Positions 42,781 to 53,499 of a DNA stretch of 64,000 bases are shown one piece after another (the first letter of the stretch is position 1; each line of letters begins with the position of its first letter). Under the pieces are notes generated by a model. It was not told the origin of the DNA. It did not search any database and saw nothing but the letters and a program-made list of their open reading frames with translations. This DNA comes from Caldicellulosiruptor morganii (GTDB lineage: Bacteria > Bacillota > Thermoanaerobacteria > Caldicellulosiruptorales > Caldicellulosiruptoraceae). The stretch is from the NCBI RefSeq assembly GCF_026810225.1, contig NZ_CP113865.1, positions 1,694,001 through 1,758,000 on the forward strand. The letters are read 5' to 3'. Position numbers and translations under genes: made by a program.

Positions 42781-44868
42781 TTATGGATATATAACTCTTC
42801 CTTTCTCATCAGGAATACCTGTTTTTCTGTAAAAGTAAGTATTGATAACATCTCGCCACTCAATTGCATGTTCTTTTTGCATCTTTAGCCGCTCAGAGAC
42901 TCTATTGAAGATATTCTCATCTATCTTACCTTTTAGCTCTTCCCACTTTTGGATAAGCACGTCCACCTCATCAGCACCTTCAAAGTGCGAATCATACATG
43001 AACTGAATGAGCGTTTTGCCTGATTTCAATCTGTGAGTATATGGCACTCTGTGGAAAAATAGCAAAAGTTCTTCAGGACATTTTTCCATATCGTCAAAGA
43101 TTTCCTGCCAGTGCGAATGGTATTGCAGGGTATATCCTGTACCTTTTGATGTTCTGTCAACACCAATTGCCTTTGTATCTGCTCTGTGGTATGTGCCCCA
43201 CTTCGAATACTCGTATCCTTCTGGATTTGGACCATAGTGGTGACCGGGATTTACCATCCACCCCAGCCCAAGCGGTGTTGTGTACTTTTCATAGATTCTA
43301 TGAGAATTTAAAAGCATCCAGAGAATATTTTCTAAAACCTTTTTGTCATCCCCAAATGTTAGCAAAATCCACTCTTTTGCAATATCCTCAACCGATCTAT
43401 CTGGATCCCAGGCAAGTCTCCCAAACGTCCACAGGTTTGCCTGGGCAAGATCATGACCTGTCCAGTTTATACTGTTACCTATGTTCGACACACCCGCAAA
43501 CCCACAATACTTCCTTCCAAATAGACTTCCATCCACTATTCTCTTGACATATGAACCTTCACCCTTGCAGTAAGTATCAAACTCCAAAATCTCCTTCCAT
43601 AAAGTACCCAAATAGCAAAGATGAATTTGCTGACCTGTATACTCCTGTGTTATTTGAAACTCTATCATCTGATTTGTCTTTTCCATACCGCCAAAAAGTG
43701 GAGATACGGGCTCCCTTACCTGAAAGTCCATGGGACCATACTTTATCTGAAGCACCACATTGTCAAGAAATTTACCGTCAAGAGGCTTAAAATTGTCGTA
43801 AGCAGCCTTTGCCCTGTCAGTCTTTGTGTCCCGCCAGTCCTGAAGGCAGTTGTAAACAAAAGCACGCCAGATAACAATCCCACCATATGGCAAAAGTGCT
43901 TTTGCCAGCATGTTAGCACCATCTGCATGACTTCTTCCATATACATACGGACCAGGATTGAATTCAGAATCAGCCTTTACCAAAAAGCCACCAAAGTCAG
44001 GTATATATGTATAAATCATCTTCACAGTATCCTGCCACCATCTAATTACACCGGGGTCAAGAGGGTCTGCAGTTGAAAGTCCTCCAATATAAATTGGGCT
44101 TGCAAAGTTTATGCTAAGATACAGCTTTATACCATACAATCTAAAAATCTCTGCAATTTCTGAAAGCTGAGGCAAAAACTTGGGTGTTATCAGCCACACA
44201 GCTTTTCCCCGTACATTAACATTGTTTATTACAATCCCGTTAATGCCAGTTGATGCAAGAAGTCTTGCATAGTCTTTTATGCGCTTTAATGACTTTTTTA
44301 TCCTACCATTTGAAAAAAAGATGGAGTCTCCCGCATACCCTCTTTCAATACTCCCATCCATATTATCCCAGTGGTTTATTATTCTCAAAGCTGCTTTTGG
44401 ATTTTCTATGATATTTAAGCTACTCAAATCACTTTTCAATCTCAGTCTATTAATAAGCTCAAATACCCCATAAATTATTCCACTCTCAGATTTTGCAGCA
44501 AGAACGATAATACTTTTACTATCATTTGTTACAGACTTTATCAAAAAACCTTCATCTGCTACTTTATCTCTTTCAGTTTTTGAAATAAATCTTTCCATTA
44601 CATCATTTCCCAGCTTTCCTATAACCGTACCTTGTTTAAAATCCGGATAGGAATTTGTCTGAATGATAGGGTCAATTCCAAAAACACTTCTGAGTCCTTC
44701 TTTTAATTCCAGGGCTGCGTTGCGAATATAATAATTGTTTTCCACTATGTAGATGTTAGAAATAAATGGTAGGACTTTGTTTATGTAATTTTCATCCTCG
44801 CACCTTTTGTAATCAAGCCAGCACATAGTGTACTGTGTATTTTTGTCTTTCCTTTGATTCAACTTCAT
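42781..44868 (-). CDS. aguA: GH67 alpha-glucuronidase
   Basis: 695 residues. N-terminal GH67 domain (about 10-150), a TIM barrel (about 155-480) with the conserved [20 protein letters not shown] region holding the catalytic acid, and the C-terminal helical domain with [20 protein letters not shown]. It removes (4-O-methyl)glucuronic acid from the non-reducing end of aldouronic acids. No signal peptide, so it acts on imported oligosaccharides. First gene of the aguA-uxuB-uxuA-GH2 operon, with a cre-like site upstream. Confidence 0.95.
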   Translation of the reverse strand: MKLNQRKDKNTQYTMCWLDYKRCEDENYINKVLPFISNIYIVENNYYIRNAALELKEGLRSVFGIDPIIQTNSYPDFKQGTVIGKLGNDVMERFISKTERDKVADEGFLIKSVTNDSKSIIVLAAKSESGIIYGVFELINRLRLKSDLSSLNIIENPKAALRIINHWDNMDGSIERGYAGDSIFFSNGRIKKSLKRIKDYARLLASTGINGIVINNVNVRGKAVWLITPKFLPQLSEIAEIFRLYGIKLYLSINFASPIYIGGLSTADPLDPGVIRWWQDTVKMIYTYIPDFGGFLVKADSEFNPGPYVYGRSHADGANMLAKALLPYGGIVIWRAFVYNCLQDWRDTKTDRAKAAYDNFKPLDGKFLDNVVLQIKYGPMDFQVREPVSPLFGGMEKTNQMIEFQITQEYTGQQIHLCYLGTLWKEILEFDTYCKGEGSYVKRIVDGSLFGRKYCGFAGVSNIGNSINWTGHDLAQANLWTFGRLAWDPDRSVEDIAKEWILLTFGDDKKVLENILWMLLNSHRIYEKYTTPLGLGWMVNPGHHYGPNPEGYEYSKWGTYHRADTKAIGVDRTSKGTGYTLQYHSHWQEIFDDMEKCPEELLLFFHRVPYTHRLKSGKTLIQFMYDSHFEGADEVDVLIQKWEELKGKIDENIFNRVSERLKMQKEHAIEWRDVINTYFYRKTGIPDEKGRVIYP

Positions 44869-44923
44869 ATATTCTTTTCCTCCCTGTTCAATTCTCAGAT
44901 TAAGCTTTCAAATTAAAAATTTT

Positions 44924-44938
44924 TTGAAAACGATTTCT
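44924..44938. promoter_or_regulatory. CcpA cre-like site before the GH67 gene
   Basis: TTGAAAACGATTTCT matches the cre consensus WTGNAANCGNWNNCW at every fixed position. It lies 56 bases upstream of the GH67 start, where bound CcpA would block transcription when preferred sugars are present. Confidence 0.6.
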
Positions 44939-44986
44939 ATTTAGGATAAGACAAACCTTTTTCTATCTTATCTTCTATTTAAAAGC

Positions 44987-46519
44987 TCAAAAATTGACCT
45001 CCTCTGTGAGTGAATTTCTATATTTAGATGGGCTTTTGCCCACAAATTCCTCAAACTTTAACGCAAAATAATCAGTATCATTGTAACCTACTTCTTTTGC
45101 AATTTCATAAATCTTCTTGTCGGTTTTCAGAAGAAGCTTTTTAGCCTGCTCAATCCTCAGCATGTGCAAATATTTGTTAAATGGCATGTTAAAGTATTTT
45201 TTAAACATCCGGCCCAAGTATATTGGATTGATATAGAACTGCTGTGCAATGCTTTTTATAGTAATATCTTTATTGTAGTTTTCTCTTATAAAAAGTTCAA
45301 CCTTTTTCATAAAGCTTGAACTATTAAACTTTGTTGATTGTGTGATATACTCTTCAACCTGAAGCAATATCTCCATTACCTTCTCAATAAATTTACTCTT
45401 TTGTAAGTTGCTTCTCAGAATAATCTTCAAGCCATCTTCCTCTAATAGCTGATAAATCTCAAAGTAATCGATAATTTCAAGCAACGTAAGTATGATAAAG
45501 CCTCTGATAATCTCAGGAGAAATCTTCTTTTTCTGACATTCATCAAAAAACTGCAGCAGTTTATTTTTAATCTGGTCTATCTTTCTCTCTTCAATCAGTT
45601 TTATAATCTCACTGCCAAATTTCTTGTCTTCAATATAAACCTCAAAATCTCCTATTTGATTTGCTTCAATTATCCCACTTTTTTCGTAAAATTGGGCAAA
45701 ACTGAGCTTTTTAAGAAGGTATCTGTAAAATCCATTCAAGTCATTACTGTTTTTGAATTCATCATAAACCATGGATTGCAAATTCAATTTGTTTAATATA
45801 AATTCAAATGCTTGAACAATTTGATTTTTCCTATTTCTGAACTCTGTTTCGGCAATTACAATTACATTAAAAAAACTATCCCAAAAACATTTAAACCCAA
45901 CACCTTTACTGGCAAATCTTGTATTTACTTCTCTTTCAATATCAAGAAGGTTTTCGCAAACGGTTAAATCATCTTCGTAATACTGTAAGTCTTCTTTTTT
46001 GCCTATTCCAACCCATCTGAATGTTTTATCATCTGATATATCAATTATATTCTGATTTTCATTGAACTCAATTATTCTCAAAAATTTTGAATTTCTTTTT
46101 AAATACTCATACAGACTTTTTCGCCTGTCAAACTCTCTTTCATTTAATATTCTTGTCTTTATACGCTCAAGTGTCTGGATAAGTTCCACCTCATCAATAG
46201 GTTTTAGTAAATAATCATTTACGCCATATCTTATAGCAGCTTTGGCAAATTCAAATTCATTGTATCCACTTATTATTACTACAGAAGGCTTATTTTCTAT
46301 TTCCTCCGAAATTCTCTTAATTAATTCAATGCCATCCATAACAGGCATCTTTATGTCTGTTATAACCACATCTACCTTTTCTTTTTTTAGTATCTCCAGA
46401 GCTTCCTGACCATTGCTCGCCTCAACTATCATATCAAACCCATGTTTTTTCCAGTCTATTAATTTGATAATCCCTTTTCGCATATAAACCTCATCTTCAA
46501 CCAGTAAAACTTTTAACAT
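44987..46519 (-). CDS. AraC-type response regulator (YesN family)
   Basis: About 510 residues. Receiver domain (about 1-120) with VLLVEDE and the phospho-acceptor Asp in VVITDIKMPVMDG. A long linker (about 150-400) leads to a C-terminal double HTH AraC domain (about 410-505: SIAQQFYINPIYLGRMFKKY and IYEIAKEVGYNDTDYFALKF). The ATG at 46519 is 19 bases after the kinase stop behind GAGGGTG. Paired with the upstream kinase, it probably activates the importer and/or glycosidase genes around it. Confidence 0.93.
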   Translation of the reverse strand: MLKVLLVEDEVYMRKGIIKLIDWKKHGFDMIVEASNGQEALEILKKEKVDVVITDIKMPVMDGIELIKRISEEIENKPSVVIISGYNEFEFAKAAIRYGVNDYLLKPIDEVELIQTLERIKTRILNEREFDRRKSLYEYLKRNSKFLRIIEFNENQNIIDISDDKTFRWVGIGKKEDLQYYEDDLTVCENLLDIEREVNTRFASKGVGFKCFWDSFFNVIVIAETEFRNRKNQIVQAFEFILNKLNLQSMVYDEFKNSNDLNGFYRYLLKKLSFAQFYEKSGIIEANQIGDFEVYIEDKKFGSEIIKLIEERKIDQIKNKLLQFFDECQKKKISPEIIRGFIILTLLEIIDYFEIYQLLEEDGLKIILRSNLQKSKFIEKVMEILLQVEEYITQSTKFNSSSFMKKVELFIRENYNKDITIKSIAQQFYINPIYLGRMFKKYFNMPFNKYLHMLRIEQAKKLLLKTDKKIYEIAKEVGYNDTDYFALKFEEFVGKSPSKYRNSLTEEVNF

Positions 46520-46538
46520 TTTTAACACCCTCAACTCT

Positions 46539-48371
46539 TTAAATTTTGTACACAAACGCAGGAAGTTCCAATGGAATTCTTATAACAACCCTTGTCCCTG
46601 CCTGAAAATTGCTATGTATTTCAAAATCAACCGCATTATTGTAGTACAGCATAAGCCTTCTGTATACATTCTTAAGCCCGATACTTGTCTCATATGACTG
46701 GCTGTTCATGTTTTCGTAAAGCTCTTTGAGTTTTCTCTCATCCATGCCAATTCCATTGTCCTCCACCCTGATAACAAGAAAAGCATTTTCTTTTTTTACT
46801 TCAATTAGAATCTCACCATCACCTTCTATTTCTTCAATTCCATGAACACATGCATTTTCCACAAGAGGTTGAATTGTCATTTTGGGAATCAGGCAATTTC
46901 TAGCTGCTTCATCAACATATATCTTATATCTCAGCTTTTCCCCAAACCTGTATTTCTGTATCTTCAAAAAATCCTCAACAAAACCTATCTCTTCTTCAAC
47001 AGTGGTTATATCATTTCCCCAATAAATAAGTCTTCTGAGAGTTCGTGTTAAGTATTTGATTATTTCCGCAGTTTCATATTCATTTTTCAAAACAGATCTC
47101 ATTCTAATTGAATCCAGGGTGTTAAAAAGAAAATGCGGATTTATCTGACTTTGCAATGCATTTATCTCTGCCTGTTTCTTTTCAATTTCCAGTGTTTTTC
47201 TCTGAATCTCTGATAGCATCTCCTTCTCTATCAATTCTTTCAGCTTCAAAGTCATATTGTTAAACTCTTTGATAACGTTTCCAATTTCATCATTACCTTC
47301 TCTGCAGTTTAGCACCTCAAAGTTTTGTCTCCTTATCTTCTTAATATGTCTTGTCAAAAGCTCCAACCTTGTAGATAATGACGAAGTTATCATTCGAATA
47401 AGCATTGTTGCAAAAAGCAAACTCAAAATAGAAATAAATAGAATATACTCAATTGCCTTGTAAATCTCACCAAGCATGTATGCTTTTGAAAATACACCGA
47501 CCAATTTCCAGCCAGACAATAAATCATACTCTATTCTTTCCTCAAATACATAGGCATCCTTTGGCACAAACTTATCCTTTTCAAACTTAATAAATGGTTT
47601 TGCAAATATGCTGTTATTACTGGTATGAGCAGCAATTATTCTCCCGGATGCATCAAGAAGATAAAGTTCACCGCCAAAAATTTCAAAGTTTATCGAGTTA
47701 AAAAAACTCGACAGATACATATCAATCTTTGCTATCTTCAAATACCTGCTATTATTACCTCTCGATGTGCTTCTTTGTTCAAACTGATTTAAGTTCCTGA
47801 AAAGCGATATATATCCTTCTTCTCCATTTACACCTGGTTCGACTGTTGGCATTACAACAATACCCCGGGTGTTTTTCAAAACTGTCTCTACCCATTTTTT
47901 ATCATCCCGGCTTATTTTCTTGTATCCATCGCTATTAATTACAGTTGGATTATTGGTATATATGGTTACTTTTGCTATATTTGAATACACATTTCTTCCC
48001 TGGTATATTCTATTTCTCAAATACTCTTCATAGCTCTGATAAAAATCTTCCAATCCTTTATAATCCACATCAAGCATGTCGTTTAATAAGTCATCAGTAT
48101 ACAGCGTATTTGAATAAATTATTGCCTCTTCCACAACCTTTTTGATACCCGCATTTAAAATATTAAATACACTTTTTATCTGACTTTCCTTTTGTTGCTG
48201 TAAATTTTTTACAATAAATAATGTAAAAATAAAGTGTGTGACCAATGTGGGAATGAGAACACACAGAACATAGACAAGCAGTAACTTTTTTCTAACTGAC
48301 AGGGCATCTATTTTATTGTAAAATGCATTTTTAAAATCATCCCAATATTTTCGGAAATTCACAATTTTCAC
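46539..48371 (-). CDS. Sensor histidine kinase (YesM family)
   Basis: 610 residues. Two membrane helices (about 28-50 and 305-328) flank an extracytoplasmic sensing domain (about 55-300). A HAMP domain (about 330-380), the His_kinase domain with INPHFLFNTLDSIRM (phospho-accepting His) and HATPase_c with VENACVHGIEE and DNGIGMD follow. It likely senses a sugar, directly or via a binding protein, and phosphorylates the adjacent regulator. GTG start. Confidence 0.93.
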   Translation of the reverse strand: MKIVNFRKYWDDFKNAFYNKIDALSVRKKLLLVYVLCVLIPTLVTHFIFTLFIVKNLQQQKESQIKSVFNILNAGIKKVVEEAIIYSNTLYTDDLLNDMLDVDYKGLEDFYQSYEEYLRNRIYQGRNVYSNIAKVTIYTNNPTVINSDGYKKISRDDKKWVETVLKNTRGIVVMPTVEPGVNGEEGYISLFRNLNQFEQRSTSRGNNSRYLKIAKIDMYLSSFFNSINFEIFGGELYLLDASGRIIAAHTSNNSIFAKPFIKFEKDKFVPKDAYVFEERIEYDLLSGWKLVGVFSKAYMLGEIYKAIEYILFISILSLLFATMLIRMITSSLSTRLELLTRHIKKIRRQNFEVLNCREGNDEIGNVIKEFNNMTLKLKELIEKEMLSEIQRKTLEIEKKQAEINALQSQINPHFLFNTLDSIRMRSVLKNEYETAEIIKYLTRTLRRLIYWGNDITTVEEEIGFVEDFLKIQKYRFGEKLRYKIYVDEAARNCLIPKMTIQPLVENACVHGIEEIEGDGEILIEVKKENAFLVIRVEDNGIGMDERKLKELYENMNSQSYETSIGLKNVYRRLMLYYNNAVDFEIHSNFQAGTRVVIRIPLELPAFVYKI

Positions 48372-48403
48372 CGTTCAATAATTTTTGATTTATTTCTAAA
48401 AAA

Positions 48404-48432
48404 ATTATATCACATTGCAAAAGATTATTGAA
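48404..48432 (-). promoter_or_regulatory. Promoter of the two-component operon
   Basis: TTCAAT (48427-48432), 17 bases, TATAAT (48404-48409) on the minus strand, 33 bases before the kinase start. Confidence 0.5.
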
Positions 48433-48434
48433 TG

Positions 48435-48462
48435 AAAAAGTGGGCATAACCACCCACTTTTT
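48435..48462 (-). terminator. Terminator of the permease genes
   Basis: AAAAAGTGGG / CCCACTTTTT hairpin about 30 bases after the lplC-like stop; symmetrical A/T flanks. Confidence 0.8.
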
Positions 48463-48492
48463 CTATTTAGCCAAAAACTTTTATTAAATTTT

Positions 48493-49392
48493 TTATTCAC
48501 CCTTGACACTACCAAGAGTTAGCCCTTTTACAAAGTACCTTTGCAAAAATGGGTATACCATTATAATAGGTGCAGTTGCAACAATTGTCATACTTGCTCT
48601 AACCGATGTTGGTGTTACCTGCTGTGTCTCAGCCATAGCCCCCATCTGATAATCAGGGTTTCTTCCAACCTGCATGCTTACAGATGCTAAAATCTTTTGT
48701 AGCTCATACTGCAGAGTGCTGAGGTCAGGTCTTTGTGAGTTAAAGATGTATACATCAAACCACGAATTCCAGTGTCCAACACCTATAAAAAGTGCAATTG
48801 TTGCTACTGCTGGCAGAGTAAGAGGAAAGATTATCTGCCATAGTATCCTAAACTCACTCGCACCGTCGATTTTAGCAGATTCTATAAGGCTTGACGGTAA
48901 TGATTCAATATAACTTCTGACAACAACCACATTGAACATTCCCAGAAGCGCCGGAATTATATATACCGAGAATGTATTCAAAAGATGTAAACTTCTGTAG
49001 AGAAGATAGGTTGGTATCAATCCTGCTCCAAAGTACATTGTTAAAACCATTATCGCAGAAAAAGGTCTTCTTAAGACAAAATCTTTTCTTGATAGAGGAT
49101 ATGCAACAAACATTGTACAAATAATACCCAGAACAGTACCCAACACAGTTCTTGCAATTGACACAAATGTAGCATTATAAATCTGCGGGTTGGTAAGAAT
49201 AATCTCATAATTTTTCAATGTCCACTTTCTTGGCCAGATATAAATACCACCTCTTACCGTATCAAGAGCATCATTGAAAGACACTGCAAGCACGTTTACA
49301 AAAGGATATAAAGTTACAATACCAACAAAAACCAAACTTACATAAACTATTAAATCAACTATTATATCTTCGGCTGTTTTTTTTCTAAGCAT
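48493..49392 (-). CDS. LplC-type sugar ABC transporter permease
   Basis: 299 residues with six membrane helices (MalG type). The EAA loop is IESAKIDGASEFRILWQIIF. The C-terminal GLTLGSVKGE is typical of LplC/YtcP proteins. It pairs with the permease encoded just upstream (41-base gap). Importers of this subfamily carry oligosaccharides and borrow a shared MsmK-type ATPase from elsewhere; none is in this locus. Confidence 0.9.
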   Translation of the reverse strand: MLRKKTAEDIIVDLIVYVSLVFVGIVTLYPFVNVLAVSFNDALDTVRGGIYIWPRKWTLKNYEIILTNPQIYNATFVSIARTVLGTVLGIICTMFVAYPLSRKDFVLRRPFSAIMVLTMYFGAGLIPTYLLYRSLHLLNTFSVYIIPALLGMFNVVVVRSYIESLPSSLIESAKIDGASEFRILWQIIFPLTLPAVATIALFIGVGHWNSWFDVYIFNSQRPDLSTLQYELQKILASVSMQVGRNPDYQMGAMAETQQVTPTSVRASMTIVATAPIIMVYPFLQRYFVKGLTLGSVKGE

Positions 49393-49433
49393 TTACCATA
49401 TACCCCCTATTAATTACCTCTTTGGCAGATACT

Positions 49434-50372
49434 TTATACAACAGTGGATGCATTTAGTTTTTGAGCCACCTTGTTGGCAAAAAGCACAAGCAGAATACTT
49501 ACTATACTCTTGAACATACCTGCAGCTGTTGCATATGAATATCTGTACATCGTAATACCATAGTCAAGAACATATGTGTCAAGAATTTGAGCATAGTCTT
49601 GAACAAGAGGATTTCTCAGCAAAAGTACCTGTTCAAATCCTGCGTTCAAAAGCCAGCCAACATTTAATATCAAAAGCATACTAATGGTAGGTGCTATCCC
49701 GGGCAGGGTTACATATCTTATCTTTTGAAGCCTTCCACAGCCATCAACACTCGCAGCATCATAAAGTTCCGGATCAATACTTGTCATCGCAGCCAAATAA
49801 ACAATAGCATTCCATCCCGTTTCTTTCCAGACATTTGATATTGCCAATATCCACCAGAAATAATGCCCTTCACCCATCCATACAACCGGCTGTTTGATTA
49901 TCTTCAGCGCCATTAAAACCTGGTTTACAACACCAGACTCTGGAGCAAGAGCTCCTATTACTATGCTGGCTGCAACAACCCAGGATACAAAGTGAGGAAG
50001 GTAGGAAATTGTCTGAATGGTTCGCTTAAATAGCATATTTTTTACTTCATTCAACATCAGAGCAAGTGTTATAGCAGCCGCAAAAGATGTCACCAGCTTT
50101 AAAAAGCTTATAACAATAGTGTTTCTCATGGCAAGCCAAAAACCGGAATCAGAAAATAAATCTCTAAATTGTTGTAAACCAACCCACTGTGAACCCCAAA
50201 CACCGTCATATGGTCTGTATTCTTTAAATGCAATTACCCACCACCAGAGTGGTATATAGTGGAATAAGATCACATACAAAACAAAAGGAAATATCATAAA
50301 CACCAATTCTTTTTGTTCTTTCACTTTTTGCCAGAAAGTCTTTTTAGATGTGTAATAGATTGCTGATTCCAA
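49434..50372 (-). CDS. LplB-type sugar ABC transporter permease
   Basis: 312 residues with six helices (MalF type). The EAA loop ELYDAASVDGCGRLQKIRYV is present, and the N-terminal FMIFPFVLYVILFHYIPLWW is typical of the LplB/YteP family. TTG start behind AAAGGAGG. Follows the solute-binding gene after a terminator. Confidence 0.9.
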   Translation of the reverse strand: MESAIYYTSKKTFWQKVKEQKELVFMIFPFVLYVILFHYIPLWWWVIAFKEYRPYDGVWGSQWVGLQQFRDLFSDSGFWLAMRNTIVISFLKLVTSFAAAITLALMLNEVKNMLFKRTIQTISYLPHFVSWVVAASIVIGALAPESGVVNQVLMALKIIKQPVVWMGEGHYFWWILAISNVWKETGWNAIVYLAAMTSIDPELYDAASVDGCGRLQKIRYVTLPGIAPTISMLLILNVGWLLNAGFEQVLLLRNPLVQDYAQILDTYVLDYGITMYRYSYATAAGMFKSIVSILLVLFANKVAQKLNASTVV

Positions 50373-50439
50373 TGTTATTTACCTCCTTTTTAAACCTTCA
50401 ACAGTCAAATATTATTGAAATTTCTTGAAAGATTTTTAA

Positions 50440-50476
50440 AGAAGGGGAGAGAATTTTTGCCTCTCCCCTTCTTTTA
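50440..50476 (-). terminator. Terminator between binding protein and permeases
   Basis: GAAGGGGAGAG / CTCTCCCCTTC hairpin with a T-run on the minus strand. Probably partial termination, giving more binding protein than permease. Confidence 0.8.
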
Positions 50477-50495
50477 ATCGACCATTATTTATACT

Positions 50496-52172
50496 TTATT
50501 TAATCTTAATTCCGTACCAATCTTCCATACGTTTTCTCAGCTCTTCTGTATAGAAGTCAGCTATAACCTTTGCATTTATCTTTTGTCTTACTTCTGCTTT
50601 GTATTTATTCCATACTTCATCATATTTACCCTTTGGTGCCATGATTAAAAGTGGAATGTATTTTCTTGCCAGGTCATTTGCAATGTTAAGTGGAACTTGA
50701 ATATCCTTTTGCTTTTCTGGTGGAACATTGATCTCCCATGCAAATCCCCATTTTGGCATTTCAGGCTCATCAGCAAATGGTGGCTCCACAAATGTCTTTG
50801 CTTTGTAAGCATCAAGTACCTGTTTTTGTGCAGGTGCCCACTGCATGTATGCAATATCCGGATCAAGCTCAGGTTTTACATAGTTGCCATCCGGAAGTTT
50901 TAATTGCCATCTTGGATAAATATTCCAGTATCCAAGTCCTTCTTGCTTTTGATATACCGGGTCTCTTGCCTTGTCAATCATAGCCTGTGTTCTGTACATC
51001 TTGCCTTTATTGTCAACAAGATAGTCTTTTCCTTTTATACCCCAGAACATGAGTTTTTGAATATCTGGATTAAGGAGAGAATCCAGGAACTTGAAAGCAG
51101 TAACAGGGTCTTTGCATTTCTTGGTTATACTTACACCATCACGTGTACCAATTGATGAAAGCATTATATATCTGGATTTCTTAACTCCCTTGAAAACTAT
51201 TCCAAACGGAACAAGGATTCTATCATCTTCACCATTTTTTCTCAGTGTATTGAATGCATTGTTGTAGTGCCATGATCTACCCCACGATGTAACAACTCTA
51301 CCCTGGGCTACCTTTGCCTGCCACTGGTCATATGTTTGTACAAATGCTTCTTTATCAAACAGACCTTCATTCCACAGCTGATTGAGTGCCCTGTATGCCT
51401 TGTACATTCCAATACCCGCAGGATCATAGGATGCTGTATATGTCTTTGGATCAAATTGAACGGTGTCTGCAATAAGTCCATTTAATCCTGTTGCCGGGTC
51501 CTGGATAACATAGAATCTTGCACCTTCTGTAATTGCTGACATACCAATAACCGGCATACCTTTGTACTTTGGATACTTCTTAACATAATCTCTCAGCATC
51601 GGAACCAGGTCTTCCCAGTATTTGAGCCTTGGCCAGTTATTTTTCTTGAGCATATCGATCATTATCCACAAACCTTCACCACTTGCACTTGGAGATACTT
51701 CTCCTCTTGAGTAGCTCAGGAAATAAATGTGACCGTCTGCCTGGCGAAGTTTTTTGAGATCTGCTTCGGAATATGCCTTTTTTGTCCATGTACCATATTT
51801 TTGAATGTACCCTTCAAGAGGAACCAAAACCTTGTTTTGAATAAATTGCTTGTGCTCACCGCTTCCATATACAAGGTCTGGCAGGTCACCTGATGCAAGC
51901 ATCAATGATACTTTTGTTGCCTGGTCCATTCCCACAAAGTGCTCAATCTTGAGTCTCACACCAGTTTTTTTGGCAATTTCCTGACCTATCGCAGTGCTGA
52001 AAATGTCAGGATGGTACTGAACAGTAGCGTCAGCACTGAACATTGTGAAGGTTACAACCTTTTTGGATGCAGCTTCAGCTTTGTTTGACTTCACAGGTGC
52101 AAAGCTGCCCAGCAGGATTGCAATCACAAACACCACTAAAACCGCCAAAGATATCCTTTTGTATAATCTCAC
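50496..52172 (-). CDS. Extracellular sugar-binding protein (LplA type), first paralog
   Basis: 558 residues. Signal peptide (hydrophobic about 9-24, SPase I-type site near AEAA) without a lipobox cysteine, then the large two-lobe binding fold. It shares motifs with the protein at 53500-55167, including RDGVSITKKCKDPVTAFKFL, SGDLPDL and GVRLKIE. GTG start behind GGAGGGAGG. It delivers oligosaccharides to the two permeases downstream. The absence of a lipobox in a Gram-positive binding protein is unusual; the N-terminal helix may stay uncleaved as an anchor. Confidence 0.9.
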   Translation of the reverse strand: MRLYKRISLAVLVVFVIAILLGSFAPVKSNKAEAASKKVVTFTMFSADATVQYHPDIFSTAIGQEIAKKTGVRLKIEHFVGMDQATKVSLMLASGDLPDLVYGSGEHKQFIQNKVLVPLEGYIQKYGTWTKKAYSEADLKKLRQADGHIYFLSYSRGEVSPSASGEGLWIMIDMLKKNNWPRLKYWEDLVPMLRDYVKKYPKYKGMPVIGMSAITEGARFYVIQDPATGLNGLIADTVQFDPKTYTASYDPAGIGMYKAYRALNQLWNEGLFDKEAFVQTYDQWQAKVAQGRVVTSWGRSWHYNNAFNTLRKNGEDDRILVPFGIVFKGVKKSRYIMLSSIGTRDGVSITKKCKDPVTAFKFLDSLLNPDIQKLMFWGIKGKDYLVDNKGKMYRTQAMIDKARDPVYQKQEGLGYWNIYPRWQLKLPDGNYVKPELDPDIAYMQWAPAQKQVLDAYKAKTFVEPPFADEPEMPKWGFAWEINVPPEKQKDIQVPLNIANDLARKYIPLLIMAPKGKYDEVWNKYKAEVRQKINAKVIADFYTEELRKRMEDWYGIKIK

Positions 52173-52278
52173 TTTTAAAAGCCTCCCTCCAATTGATTTT
52201 TTGAGGATATTTTTATATCATTCTCTATTGTTCATTTTACATAGTATTTGCTTAAAAACAACCCTCAAAATCTAACAT

Positions 52279-52297
52279 ATTTACCCCATAAAATTGA
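52279..52297 (-). promoter_or_regulatory. Shared upstream motif, copy 1
   Basis: Minus strand TCAATTTTATGGGGTAAAT, about 110 bases before the first binding-protein gene. A 19-base match with few differences lies before the second (55290-55308). Candidate site for the AraC-type regulator. Confidence 0.4.
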
Positions 52298-52308
52298 TAT
52301 ATATAAGT

Positions 52309-53418
52309 TTACAATTTACCATATTCTTGCACAGCCCACATGTAAATTCTAATATTTTTTAGCGGAGTGCCAGAAGCAACCGAACCAGCAGGAGTTTCAA
52401 CAAAGTTACCATCAGCTTTTAATATATCCATATCCCTTTTTACAATTTCAATTATCTTTTCTTTTGTACCATTTCGCAATACAAAAGGTGGCATCTGTTT
52501 ATAGATTCGTGCATCCGGCATAAGTTTTCTTATTGTAGCAGGATGAATTTCCGGTCCAAAGTTAACTGCATTTACACCAAGTTCGTTCAGTATAGGAATT
52601 AAATGCTGCATATTGCTATCCAAATGCTGGTATCTTGTGTCTGTTTTTTCCGGTGCAAATTTTTTAAACAAATTTTCCATTACAGGTGCACAGTATCTCT
52701 CATAAAGCTCAGGTGAAAACAAAAAGCAGTTATCATCATTAATTGCTATCCCGTTGTATTCAACATCACAACAGCTTCTCAAAAGTTTTATGTACTCAAC
52801 AAGTTTTGCCCCCAGGATTTTGAAAAACTCTTTCATAAGGTCCGGTTGGTCCATCAGTAAAATACAAAGGTTTGTTGTACCCAACAAACTTGTTGCAATT
52901 GTTGCTGGTCATCTTGTCATAGAACCCCATCTTAGTTTTTTACCAGTTTGAAGTTCATAGCTATTTTTAGCCTCTATAAGCTCAGAAGTTACCACATTTT
53001 TTATTTCAATTTTTTCAAGTTTTTTAATAAAGTCTCCAACCTCATCCAAAGAATCGATTGCAGCCTCAAGCCAGGGTGTTCCCTCCTCTGAAATAACCAC
53101 TTTAGAACCCATAACAACCTCAAATCTTGCTGGTTCAGGTGGCTCTAATTCTTCTTCTGAATAAAACCTTTTCCCCAGCTCTTTTTCCAGTATGTCATTT
53201 GCCTTTTTGTGAATTGCAAGCCTAAAAGTCCTGTCAGTGTAGTACTTTACAGTAGAAAATGGTCCAATCAGCTCAAACAAAAAATGATCATCAAGCCAGA
53301 AATGAATTGGGATGCGGGTTTTTTTGTCAAAGTTTTTGATGCAGTACTCATTTTCCTGCCAAAATGCTTCTAAATCAAGTTTTATATTACTTATCAGCTT
53401 CAACACTCCCTTTCTCAA
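52309..53418 (-). pseudogene. Uroporphyrinogen-decarboxylase-like (URO-D/MtaA fold) gene with an in-frame stop
   Basis: The first part (53418-52909, to RWGSMTR) and the second (from PATIATSLLGTTNLC to 52309) are in the same frame. They are separated only by a TGA at 52909-52911, where relatives have Gly in an RGPAT-type motif, so GGA to TGA explains it. Together about 369 codons, the length of URO-D-superfamily proteins. Members near sugar loci are not haem enzymes but methyl-transfer or unknown enzymes. A demethylation role on 4-O-methylglucuronate would fit the locus but is speculation. No selenocysteine signal was recognised. Flanked by the two binding-protein genes. Confidence 0.75.
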
Positions 53419-53449
53419 AAATTGGTCCTCTTTATCTATTAAAAATTAT

Positions 53450-53476
53450 AGGGAAGACCCAAAAGGCCTTCCCTTT
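53450..53476 (-). terminator. Terminator after the second binding-protein gene
   Basis: AGGGAAG / CTTCCCT hairpin followed by an AT-rich T-run on the minus strand. Confidence 0.65.
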
Positions 53477-53499
53477 TAATATATCACTTTTTAAAATCC

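Noticed and set aside
52909-52911. TGA read as selenocysteine
   Set aside because: No selenocysteine hairpin recognised downstream, and the family has glycine at this position with no known selenoprotein members.
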